A model generated the notes under the pieces. The model saw nothing but the letters and a program-made list of their open reading frames with translations, was not told where the DNA came from and ran no database searches. A DNA stretch of 64,000 nt from Mesonia algae (GTDB taxonomy: Bacteria > Bacteroidota > Bacteroidia > Flavobacteriales > Flavobacteriaceae), in NCBI RefSeq assembly GCF_003253545.1, contig NZ_QKYV01000006.1, positions 1 to 64,000 of the forward strand, in the 5' to 3' direction. Position 1 is the first letter of the stretch. Every line of letters begins with the position of its first letter. The position numbers and the translations under genes were made by a program. This document shows positions 6,631 to 14,859 of this stretch, in pieces.

Positions 6631-8751
6631 ATGACTAATATAAAAGAATTTTCAAAATTTGCTGAATCCTTAAAACTGAATCAAAAAGCTGAATTAATAA
6701 ATGAAAAAGGGGAAAATCTGATTAACGACATTTATACAGACTTATTCCCTAGTAATGCCGTAAAAGACAAGGTAAATCTTAGCAATACTACAATTTTAAT
6801 AGGACGAAAAGGAACTGGGAAATCGACAATATTCCAAAAATCAATGCTTGAGCAAATTGATAAGTCTACAGTACTGCCTTTGTACCTAGACGTTAAAACA
6901 ATTTATGATAGAGCTACTCCAGTTTTACAATATGAAGATGAAATCTATATTTCAAAGGATGAATTGACGAAATATCTTCTTTACAAAAACTTCATAAAAG
7001 AAGTAATTATAGAAATCAAAAAAAGAATCGAAAAACATTTAAAATTCAATTTAATTGAAAAAGCATTCGGTTTAGATTTTGAAAAAATTCAATCGATACA
7101 AATAGAACTTAATAATATTGAAAGCGAACTAGATAAAGTATTTAAAAAAATTGATGTCGGTTTATTTACGAATATTGGTGAAGAATTAGAGTTTACAAAC
7201 ACTAAAGAAAAGAATGTTGGAATCGAAGTTAGTAAACTACCTAAGTTAAATGGAGGAGTAAAATCAGGAAAAGAGCAGAAAGTAAAAAATGAATTCAATA
7301 CAGTTTTTTTGAACTTTCTAGACATTAAAAGTTTATTAATAGATAACTTCCTAAGAATAAAAGATATTATTGGATTACAACACCTTTACCTTTATCTCGA
7401 TGACTTTTCAGAAATCGACCTAGAAGCGCAAAAGATTTTTGTAGAGTGGTTTATAGCTCCTTTAAATAATTTATCGGAAAATTTTATAAAATTTAAAATT
7501 GCTTCATATAGAGGAAGACTTTTCCTTGGGAAGATTGATGTTTCGAAAATTGATTTTATCCATTTAGACTTTTTTGAAGCATATAATATATATAAATCAG
7601 TATCGAAAATGGAAGAATTAGCTTTGGACTATAACGAAAGGCTTATAAAAAATAGAGCTAAGTTATTTTTCAAAGATTCAGATTTTTATGATTATTTCGA
7701 TATTAAAAAGAATGAATTACACGAATTACTTTTCGAAGTTTCTATGAATATTCCTAGAAAATTAGGCTATATTTTATCATACTGTTACGAATCAAATTTA
7801 ATTCACGATAACAAGATTACCAAGGCTGCTTTAGGAAATGCTGCTCAAAGATATTATGAAGAAATAACTGAAAGCTATTTTGAATCTAATCCATATATAA
7901 CAAGACCATTTTCAGATAAAATTAATATAGCTAATCAAACCAATTTACTTGACAAAATTGTGAATAAGCAAAAGTTCAATAAGCAGACTATTGCTAAGTC
8001 AAGAGCAAAAATTTTTAACGTTCCTGATCAGCCGACAAGCCATTTCGTTGTCAATGATGAGTTTTCAAATTTGCTAAATAATTTAGAGTTAAATGGATAC
8101 TTAAGTACATACAATAAAATAAAAGACAAAAGCAATATTTCTTCGACATTATTTGCGCTTGATTATGGTCTTTGCAGAAAACATAATTTAAACTATGGGA
8201 GACCTAAGGATTCAGAGCATCGAAAATACTATAGTGACTCAAGATTCAGTTTAAATCACGTAATAAGGGAGCATTTTAATTCTACTCAAGTTTTGAAATG
8301 TTCATCAGGTCACGAATTTAATTTTGAACTTAAAAAACAATTCGAGATGTACGATATGAACTGTCCGACCTGTATGAAAGATGGTTCTATAAATAAGTGT
8401 GAAATAACAGTTTCCAATATTGAATTAATTGAAAGAATTAAAAATATTGAAAGAACCTCTCTTTTACAAGTTGATTACGACGAATTTAGAATTTTACTTG
8501 CTTTAAAACAATTCTCGCCAGTTTCTATGCCTACGAAAAAATTAGGAGAGCTAACTGATTACTCTTATCAATTTATTGCTAAAAGAATACCTAAATTGAT
8601 GGAATTAGGCTTCATTGAAATTGATGAAGAGAAGTCTTTAGTAGTCAAAAAGGAACATTATTTAATCACTGCAAAAGCGAAGGAAAGAGTAATTGATCCT
8701 ATTACAACGATAATAAGGGAAAAGGAACGAGAAGCGAATAAGGACAAATAA
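6631..8751 (+). CDS. Cassette 6: large P-loop ATPase with Zn-knuckle and winged helix
   Basis: This 706-residue protein has Walker A GRKGTGKST at 58-66 and a Walker B-like LYLYLDDFSEID around 253-262, followed by a sensor-like segment FKIASYRGRL. A long charged helical region sits between them (about 110-240). A four-ligand metal-knuckle pattern is seen near the C-terminus: CSSGH (about 557-561), then CPTC (578-581) and a further Cys. A winged-helix-like segment (about 625-690; LGELTDYSYQFIAKRIPKLMELGFIE) ends the protein. The architecture resembles AAA/STAND-like ATPases of the ORC-Cdc6 type found in defence loci. No family name is certain. It is unusually long for a cassette and fills it completely. 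Confidence 0.62.
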   Translation: MTNIKEFSKFAESLKLNQKAELINEKGENLINDIYTDLFPSNAVKDKVNLSNTTILIGRKGTGKSTIFQKSMLEQIDKSTVLPLYLDVKTIYDRATPVLQYEDEIYISKDELTKYLLYKNFIKEVIIEIKKRIEKHLKFNLIEKAFGLDFEKIQSIQIELNNIESELDKVFKKIDVGLFTNIGEELEFTNTKEKNVGIEVSKLPKLNGGVKSGKEQKVKNEFNTVFLNFLDIKSLLIDNFLRIKDIIGLQHLYLYLDDFSEIDLEAQKIFVEWFIAPLNNLSENFIKFKIASYRGRLFLGKIDVSKIDFIHLDFFEAYNIYKSVSKMEELALDYNERLIKNRAKLFFKDSDFYDYFDIKKNELHELLFEVSMNIPRKLGYILSYCYESNLIHDNKITKAALGNAAQRYYEEITESYFESNPYITRPFSDKINIANQTNLLDKIVNKQKFNKQTIAKSRAKIFNVPDQPTSHFVVNDEFSNLLNNLELNGYLSTYNKIKDKSNISSTLFALDYGLCRKHNLNYGRPKDSEHRKYYSDSRFSLNHVIREHFNSTQVLKCSSGHEFNFELKKQFEMYDMNCPTCMKDGSINKCEITVSNIELIERIKNIERTSLLQVDYDEFRILLALKQFSPVSMPTKKLGELTDYSYQFIAKRIPKLMELGFIEIDEEKSLVVKKEHYLITAKAKERVIDPITTIIREKEREANKDK

Positions 8752-8752
8752 C

Positions 8753-8890
8753 TATTGCCAACAACGTATAACAACAATTGCGGTTTAGTGTCCTGCGGAC
8801 ACAACCGCGCAAGCATAAAAGTCGGTAATTTTAGCTATCTTAGTTTTTAACCAATCCGCAACTGATTGTTATACAATACCGTTGTGCAAC
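8753..8890 (+). repeat. Cassette recombination-like site 7 (short class)
   Basis: The left arm TATTGCCAAC (8753-8762) is the exact complement of the start of cassette 6. The right arm GTTGTGCAAC (8881-8890) opens cassette 7. Outer stem: GTATAACAACAATTGCGG against the complement of CCGCAACTGATTGTTATAC. The inner hairpin GTGTCC-TGC-GGACAC is perfect. Length 138 bp. Confidence 0.78.
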
Positions 8891-8892
8891 AT

Positions 8893-9414
8893 ATGAAAAA
8901 AACAGTATTCTTAATATTAACGCTTCTTATTTCAAATTCACTTTTGGCGCAAAATCGTGATGCCGAATATGCCGAATATGATGAATATGTAAGTGAACTT
9001 GCGAATATTAAAATTAATGAACTACTTAATTATCCAATTTCAAACTTAACGGAGAATGAAACTTTGAATGAGTTAAAGAAAAAAACTAACTCTGAATTGA
9101 ATACTCTTGCATTAATAATATTGAATTATAAGTATGCGGAAACACTCGACTTTGAAATTGAAGAACAAACAAGGCTGTTAATGCGAATGGTTGAAATGGC
9201 TGATAAGTTTTATGAAAATAATAAATTAATATTTTTAGAACATTCTGTTGGTTATCGTCCAACTTTCAGTGATGAAGAAGAAATATATAACAACAAAAAA
9301 GTACGGATTTTACTTATGGGTAGTGGAACTTGTATTATTGATGAAATTGACTATAATGCAAAGCGTATGTACAGGACATTTAATGAACGAATGAAAAAAA
9401 ATATAGCGAAATAA
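8893..9414 (+). CDS. Cassette 7: exported protein of unknown function
   Basis: The protein has 173 residues from ATG 8893; the in-frame extension to 8866 reads through the repeat site and is rejected. A clear Sec signal peptide (MKKTVFLILTLLISNSLLAQ) is followed by a tyrosine/glutamate-rich start (NRDAEYAEYDEYVSEL) and a helical body. No Cys lipobox is present. No family recognised. It begins 12 nt after the cassette boundary, and the degenerate final site follows its stop. Confidence 0.6.
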   Translation: MKKTVFLILTLLISNSLLAQNRDAEYAEYDEYVSELANIKINELLNYPISNLTENETLNELKKKTNSELNTLALIILNYKYAETLDFEIEEQTRLLMRMVEMADKFYENNKLIFLEHSVGYRPTFSDEEEIYNNKKVRILLMGSGTCIIDEIDYNAKRMYRTFNERMKKNIAK

Positions 9415-9437
9415 CACGTTGTATAACAAAGAACTGA
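9411..9437 (+). repeat. Degenerate terminal half-site 8
   Basis: After cassette 7 the sequence CACGTTGTATAACAAAGAAC resembles the left arm of sites 4 and 7 (GTATAACAACAATTGC), but the cassette-specific arm is only an 8/10 match (GTTGTATAAC against the expected GTTGCACAAC) and no right arm follows. The array appears to have been cut here. Confidence 0.45.
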
Positions 9438-9545
9438 GGTAAAAACCAACGCTGCCTCTACATTAAATTTGAGACCTACATTACCTGTGTCAAAATCTTT
9501 GCAAACAGATTTTAACTGTACACCTATACCTCCTTCTTGATCTAC
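9438..9545 (-). pseudogene. Short coding-like remnant, unidentified
   Basis: The minus strand is open and coding-like between the end of the array and the IS110 remnant, reading in part VDQEGGIGVQLKSVCKDF and then NVGLKFNVEAALVF. The alternating hydrophobic pattern suggests beta strands, possibly part of an outer-membrane protein. There is no start or stop of its own. It is probably a fragment of a gene destroyed when the island or the insertion element arrived. Confidence 0.3.
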
Positions 9546-9745
9546 CCTTTTGCTAGAACTAATACATAGTTTTCATCGTCTCAGATTTAGCTATGGCGAA
9601 GGCTTGTTTAAAAGCTTGTTAGCTACCGCTATCAAGGCCAGTTTCTTACTGGTGTCTTCCTCTCTTTCGTGCCTCAATCGTCGGAGACAAGTGCTGTTTT
9701 CGTTCATAAATTTCCTTGCAAACTTTGTTAAATTTGGCTAAACAA
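9540..9745 (-). pseudogene. Decayed IS110-family transposase C-terminus
   Basis: The minus strand, read in pieces, gives NKVCKEIYERK, then SKKLALIAVANKLL, then KQAFAIAKS and DENYVLVLAKG with stop. This is the order typical of the C-terminal end of Bacteroidota IS110 transposases (helix-rich tail after the catalytic Ser domain). At least two single-base frameshifts separate the pieces: one in the A-run after NKLL and one before DENY. The plus-strand ORF at 9550-9741 is its antisense shadow. Together with 1-117 it brackets the cassette array with IS110-type DNA. Confidence 0.55.
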
Positions 9746-9858
9746 CCTTGTTTATAAAGGTATTAATACCCTATATCTGAATACCAAAAAAAGGACTCAA
9801 AAAAAACTAGTATGGGTTATAGACAGTTTGTTACGAATTCAAAACAGAGCATTTTGTA

Positions 9859-10047
9859 GTGGAGATCTTCAGGCAAAATATTTCAACCGAAAAGCAAAAT
9901 GCTGATCGTCATATGCTGATTGAAAAAGAGATTTTAAACGAAAGAGGTATCGAGTTTCGAAATAAAATCATGGAACTTAAGCATAACGGCATAAAAACCG
10001 AACCCGCATTTGATCAACTAATAGGATTAACAGGAAATCCTTATTAA
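9859..10047 (+). CDS. Small unknown protein (possible)
   Basis: The frame has 62 codons from GTG 9859, or 45 from ATG 9913. The product is hydrophilic and helical (MLIEKEILNERGIEFRNKIM...), ending with GLTGNPY. No signal peptide or known motif is present. Codon use looks like that of neighbouring genes, but there is no obvious promoter or partner. It may be a real small protein or the tail of a lost gene. Confidence 0.3.
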   Translation: MEIFRQNISTEKQNADRHMLIEKEILNERGIEFRNKIMELKHNGIKTEPAFDQLIGLTGNPY

Positions 10048-10247
10048 GCACTATTAAAACTTGAAAAATAGGGAAGAAGGTGGTTGATAACTGCTAGTGT
10101 GTAGGGAGTTTAGTTTTGAGGATTCATTTTTTAAAAACATAACAACTCATAAGACTCAACCTCTAGAATAATAAGCTGCCGTTGTGATAAATGCCTGATG
10201 CATTTCTAAGAAACAGGCAAAGAAGACTTGAATCCTGTTTATCAGAT

Positions 10248-11725
10248 TTATTTAAGATTGATAGGCAATCCTATTCCTAAACCAAAGCGGAGATCATTAT
10301 CTTTACCATTAGGACTAAGGCTTAAATCAGCGCGATCTAAAAATGTCTGAATGGTAACCAAAGGTTTATCTTTTTCTTTATTTTTTAAGTTAAACAAAAT
10401 CCCTAGACGCATACTTTATCTTCTACATCTTTTAGTCTACTGAAATTGATGTACTCATAACTTATGATGCCAAATAGACCTACCGGAATATTGAACGGAT
10501 AGAAATAGGTTTCTAATTTAACGCTATTAGACGTCCCATACTCATAACTAGCGTCTCCTATAAAGGCAACGTCATCTTTTGTAAAAACAATAGGGTTTCC
10601 GTTAACGTCGGTTCCCAAGGATTGGGCGAAATTTAAAGTACTGTTTGAAAAACTAGAGATGTTTGAAGCCCTGCCTGCTGAAGTAGATGCTTTTATAAAA
10701 AAGCGATGCGGAAAGAATTTAAATCCATATTTCTTTTTACGTTCGTAATTGTAATTGAGGGAGAAGGTGATCCCGTATAAGTCTCCTTTGGTATCAGAGA
10801 ACATGTTAGAGAAAGATTGACTGGGATCAAGGCTAAAGCTCCTAAAGCTTTCTCTTTTATAGAAAGGGGTTACCCCAAAAAATGTATTGTGTTTGGAATT
10901 CCACTGAGATTCAGCTGCTTTTAACTCCAAATCTATAAGTTCTTCTTCAAGTTTATTTAGGATGTAGGTTTCATTTGCTTTATAGGCTGACAGTAACTTA
11001 CTGATGTTATATTGAGCTGTGGTTATTGTGTGGGTTTTTGATTCTTCTTCCAAGGAGAAAGTTTCAGTTTTTGTAAGTTTTAGCTCTTTAGTATCAACTT
11101 CACGTGAGGGTAATGAATCAAAGCCTTTAGCTTCCTGATCGTTAATGTAGAGGGCTGTTATTGCTTTTAGTTTCTCATATATTTGAATGTATGAGGTGTC
11201 AATGTCTTTTTCCAGTCCACTAAAATTGGTACTTGTTATTTTAGGGTCTGTAAGTAATTCGTAATACTTGTCATGTTTGTTTTTAGCTTCAAGAATAGCT
11301 TCAAGGATTGCCAGTCGATTGGTGGTGTTCTTTAAATAATCAGGTTTAGTATAACCAGATAAGAACAACAAAGAACGGTAGTAATTGAAAGATATTTTCG
11401 CTTGTTGCCCGCCTTCTTCCTCATCAAAAAAATAGACCCCATTTGTACTTGTCAGATCTGCTTCCATAGTCAATACTCCTGAAGCTCCATTGTATAAGAG
11501 TCCGTTAATTTTGAGATTGCTGCCTTTGTCGTTAAGGGTAGCACTAATTCCTTGTTGCGGACTGTTTTCACTCAATAGCAAATAACTAAAATTTTGAGAG
11601 ATCATTTTGTTATAAGCCGCAGCACTAACCAGCTGTTCGGGTTCTTCAAGGATAAGCTGACGCTGTGCTTGTATCTTAAAAAAGCTTAAACTTAAAACGC
11701 TGAGAACTAAAGCAAATTTTTTCAT
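10248..11725 (-). pseudogene. Exported beta-rich protein, frameshifted near its C-terminus
   Basis: The first frame runs from ATG 11725 to a TAG at 10403 (440 residues). It has a signal peptide (MKKFALVLSVLSLSFFKIQAQ) and a C-terminal half rich in alternating aromatic/hydrophobic strands (FFIKASTSAGRASN, VKLETYFYPFNIPVG), suggesting an outer-membrane or surface protein. The shifted frame continues from about 10412 (MRLGILFNLKN) for 54 residues to a TAA at 10248, with good coding character (FGLGIGLPINLK). One missing base in the A-run near 10415 (GATAAAGTATG) would join them. Either a recent mutation or a sequencing error fits. Function unknown. Confidence 0.6.
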
Positions 11726-11729
11726 AACT

Positions 11730-12560
11730 CCAGTGTTTTGATTATTAGTAGATTATCTATAATAAAGTAAGCACTTTTTACCTTCTTAAACCATCCCCAA
11801 TAGTGGGTATTTATTCCTTTTGAAAAGAGCGTGGATACCAGCAATCATTCTATTTAAAAAATTGCAATTGAATTAAACGGTCATAAGCGCTTTTATAATA
11901 TGGAAAGAGTATTCAAGAGTGTAAATATGCATTTAAAGAAACTAATAAAGCCTTCTCGATTTTTGTCTTTTATGTAATTAAAACAAATCGACTTTTGGAA
12001 ACTCACAAATACTTAAGCAATAGTAGAGTGAATAAGTAAAAACTTATTTCCATGTATCTTATTCATTAATTGAAGAAAAGATCTTTCACTTCACTGCGTT
12101 TTGTTCTAGATGACAGTTTCTTTTTGTCATTTCGATGGACGAAGGACTGAGAAATCTGTTTAAATAGGAGTTAGAGTTTTTAATGAAAAGATATTTCGAC
12201 TTCACTGCGCTACGCTCAATATGACAGATTATTTTATGTCTGTCATTTTAATAGACCGCCTGGTAAGGTGGTTGAGTTCTGTTGATTTGTGGCTGTGGTT
12301 TCCGTAGTATTTTTTTATACATTTTTAGTCAGTCTTGATTCCTGCCCGTACCGGTCGGGCGGGTTTGTTTTGTTTTGTATCAAGGCAAATCGATTATAGA
12401 GATTCACGAATACTTAAGCAATAGCAAAGTGAATGAGTAAAAGGAGAGGAAGCTTCGCGAATATTTGCCATACTTTAAATAATCCTAACATAGCGGAGAC
12501 CTATGAGTTCTTTTATTTTTTTGATAGGAAAGAAGGAAGGGCTTTTGTTTTTAATTTTTC
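11730..12560. repeat. Intergenic block of dispersed repeats
   Basis: There is no gene in this gap. It holds a pair of REP-like units (type B TGTCATTTCGATGG at 12125-12157; type A AGATATTTCGACTTC at 12189-12227), a degenerate unit at 12076-12115, and a roughly 190-bp block (12254-12452) with an inverted copy at 28818-28997. A repeated phrase ATACTTAAGCAATAG occurs at about 12010 and 12410. Confidence 0.6.
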
Positions 12561-12579
12561 TTAAAATGGAATAAAAATG

Positions 12580-12587
12580 TATTTTTG
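12580..12587 (+). promoter_or_regulatory. Probable -7 box of the TPR/LuxR regulator gene
   Basis: TATTTTTG fits the Bacteroidota -7 consensus TAnnTTTG and lies 18 nt before the ATG at 12606. A matching -33 TTTG at the usual distance is not obvious. Confidence 0.4.
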
Positions 12588-12605
12588 CATTTTTTTTTCA
12601 AAGTT

Positions 12606-14447
12606 ATGAAATCTTTACTCCCAGTACTTTTTTTTTTAGCTCAACAGTTACTTTTTTGTCAACATCTTAGCAAAAGTGAAGCAGACCATGTATTTAATAT
12701 TCAATTAAACACTTTTAAAAAAGTATTTGCTCATCCTCGTCAAGCTAAAATAACGGTAGATAGTCTCATCAAAAACACTAACCTTTCTTGGCCAGATAGC
12801 TTAAAGGCTAATAATTATAATATTAAAGGAAGCTACTTTACTACCGTTGGAAAACAAGACTCGGCCGTATATTATTTTGAAAAAAACATAAGTTTATTAG
12901 ATACTACTAAGCTCATTTATCCCCGAATGATTAATAATCTAGGGGTAGTTTTAAAGAAGAAGGGAGATTATAAAAGAGCATTTTATTGGATCGACACGGG
13001 AATTGGAATAGCTAGGCGTCAAAATAATCAGAAGGCACTTCAGTTACTCTATGGTTTAAAATCGACATGTTATGCACGGCTTCAAAATTATCCTTTAGCC
13101 ATAGAATATCAAAAGATGGCTATAGAAATTATTGAAAAAAATAATTTGACCAATGATGCCATTTATATAGAATACCATAACCTAGCAAATTTGTACATGA
13201 ACGTAGAGAATTACAAAATAGCTATTGAAATGTATGAAGACTTATTGCCGAAAATTAAAACGGTTGGTTTAATGGATACCTATTATTTAACCGCCCTTAA
13301 TTTAAGCAACTCTTATATAGGTGCTCAACAATTAAGTCGAGCAGATAGTTTAATTGGAGTAACGAGACCTAAAATCCAAGAATACGGAGACCCTAATATC
13401 ATTAGTTATTCCAAAGAGCTGAAAGCCTTGGTGTTAGAAAAAAATGAAAATTTTGAAGAGGCTGTTATTATCTATCAAAGAGTTTTCGAAAAAGCTTTAA
13501 AAATTAATAATGAGCGCTTGTATACCATTGCCTATAATTATCTTGGCCTTCTAGAAAATTTAGGGCAACATGAAAAAGCAGAACAATTGGTGTTGAAAAT
13601 GTTGGCCTATGAAAATACAAAAGAAGATTCTCAGTTTGGGATTCTTGCACAGCTTGAATTTTATAAAAAAGCGAAGGAGTATTTAAAAGAAAATGATAAA
13701 AAATCCTATGATGAGTTATTGCTAAGAACCATCGAACTGCAAGATTCCTTGCAACGTATGAATGATGGTTTAGTGGAAAAACAACTAGAATTAGAATATG
13801 AGAATAAAGCTCACAAAAATAAAAATATGCAATTAGAGCAACAACTCATGAGTACCAATGTAAAATTTTGGTTGACTTTTGGAGGTTTAAGTTCGTTAAT
13901 TGTACTGAGTTTTTTAGGCTATAAAAGAAGCAGGAGAAACCATCAACTAAAAGTAGAAAAAATTAAAACTTTTAAGCAGGAGCAACACTTGCTCGCAGAA
14001 AAGCTCCAGCAAGAAAAAGAAATAAATCAGTTGAAAATAAAAAAAATTGAAAAGCAGAAGGCAGAAATGTTAGCCTTAACTGCTGAACAATCTAAAATTC
14101 AACAAAAGTATAGTACAATATTAGATAAATTAGACGGTACAACCCAACAAAAAATACTACAAGAACTTAAAGAAATCACCCGAGGAGATGAATATTGGGA
14201 TGTGATTAAAGAAAAGTTTTTAAGTATTAACCCCCATTTTATAAATCAACTTAAAAGTCGTGTACCTCGTATTACAAGTACTCAAATCGATTTTTGTGCT
14301 TTGATTAAAATGCGCTTGTCAAATAAAGAAATAGCAAAAGTGTTAGGTGTAACCCATGAAAGTGTGATTTCTAGAAAATATCGACTTAAAAAGAAATTTA
14401 ACTTAGAAAAAGAAACGGACTTTACTCGTTTTATAGAGGATTTATAG
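12606..14447 (+). CDS. TPR-repeat membrane protein with LuxR-type DNA-binding domain
   Basis: The protein has 613 residues from ATG 12606; the TTG at 12585 overlaps the probable -7 box. A signal peptide (MKSLLPVLFFLAQQLLFC) is followed by about seven TPR-like helical pairs (residues 60-340; AVYYFEKNISLL, KALQLLYGLKSTCYARLQNY), one transmembrane helix (about 419-440, WLTFGGLSSLIVLSFLGY), a Lys/Glu/Gln coiled coil and a C-terminal helix-turn-helix (about 560-605, RLSNKEIAKVLGVTHESVI). This is the common flavobacterial layout in which periplasmic TPRs sense a signal and a cytoplasmic LuxR-like domain regulates transcription. The next gene is a T9SS adhesin, a plausible target. A perfect hairpin covers its stop codon. 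Confidence 0.85.
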   Translation: MKSLLPVLFFLAQQLLFCQHLSKSEADHVFNIQLNTFKKVFAHPRQAKITVDSLIKNTNLSWPDSLKANNYNIKGSYFTTVGKQDSAVYYFEKNISLLDTTKLIYPRMINNLGVVLKKKGDYKRAFYWIDTGIGIARRQNNQKALQLLYGLKSTCYARLQNYPLAIEYQKMAIEIIEKNNLTNDAIYIEYHNLANLYMNVENYKIAIEMYEDLLPKIKTVGLMDTYYLTALNLSNSYIGAQQLSRADSLIGVTRPKIQEYGDPNIISYSKELKALVLEKNENFEEAVIIYQRVFEKALKINNERLYTIAYNYLGLLENLGQHEKAEQLVLKMLAYENTKEDSQFGILAQLEFYKKAKEYLKENDKKSYDELLLRTIELQDSLQRMNDGLVEKQLELEYENKAHKNKNMQLEQQLMSTNVKFWLTFGGLSSLIVLSFLGYKRSRRNHQLKVEKIKTFKQEQHLLAEKLQQEKEINQLKIKKIEKQKAEMLALTAEQSKIQQKYSTILDKLDGTTQQKILQELKEITRGDEYWDVIKEKFLSINPHFINQLKSRVPRITSTQIDFCALIKMRLSNKEIAKVLGVTHESVISRKYRLKKKFNLEKETDFTRFIEDL

Positions 14448-14475
14448 TGGCTATAAATCACTTCTTGTTTTTCAA
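14439..14475 (+). terminator. Stem-loop over the regulator stop codon, possible terminator
   Basis: GATTTATAG-TGG-CTATAAATC is a perfect 9-bp stem with a 3-nt loop (14439-14459), whose left arm contains the stop codon. A T-rich tail (ACTTCTTGTTTTT) follows. From 14476 to 14859 I see no gene and no clear repeats; the promoter of the adhesin gene must lie there. Confidence 0.5.
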
Positions 14476-14859
14476 TCTTGCGTTTTTTTTGATAAGTACA
14501 ACTTGTTTATTACTTATAAAATTTTTCATTTTACTTCATTTTAACTCAATTTATCAACAAGTAAAATTTTTTTCGATACTTGGGGGTAAGACTATTATTT
14601 ACCATTATAGCGGTTAAAAAAAATGATATAATAACGCTTTTTTAATCTATTGATTTTTTTCTTTTTTTTAGAATCTAATAAAGACTTCTTTTCTATACTG
14701 TATCGTATCACTCTATTTTATCATCATATAATATAAAAGTAATAGGCTTCTAACTTGTTCATTTTTAAGGGTTACCTGTAGATGTCTATAGTTTGTCTAT
14801 GCTCGATTTTTGCTAAACATGACGAGGTTAAATAGGTTTGCTAAAAACTAATTAATCTT

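Noticed and set aside
325-9437. Reading the 10-bp arms as transposon terminal repeats
   Set aside because: There is no transposase per unit and no target duplications; the arms differ from unit to unit while the DNA between units is conserved, the opposite of a transposon.
325-9437. CRISPR-like array
   Set aside because: The spacers are genes, the repeats are palindromes of 136-205 bp, and no cas gene is present.
9550-9741. 63-codon plus-strand ORF
   Set aside because: It is antisense to the decayed IS110 C-terminus; the protein is basic and without family features.
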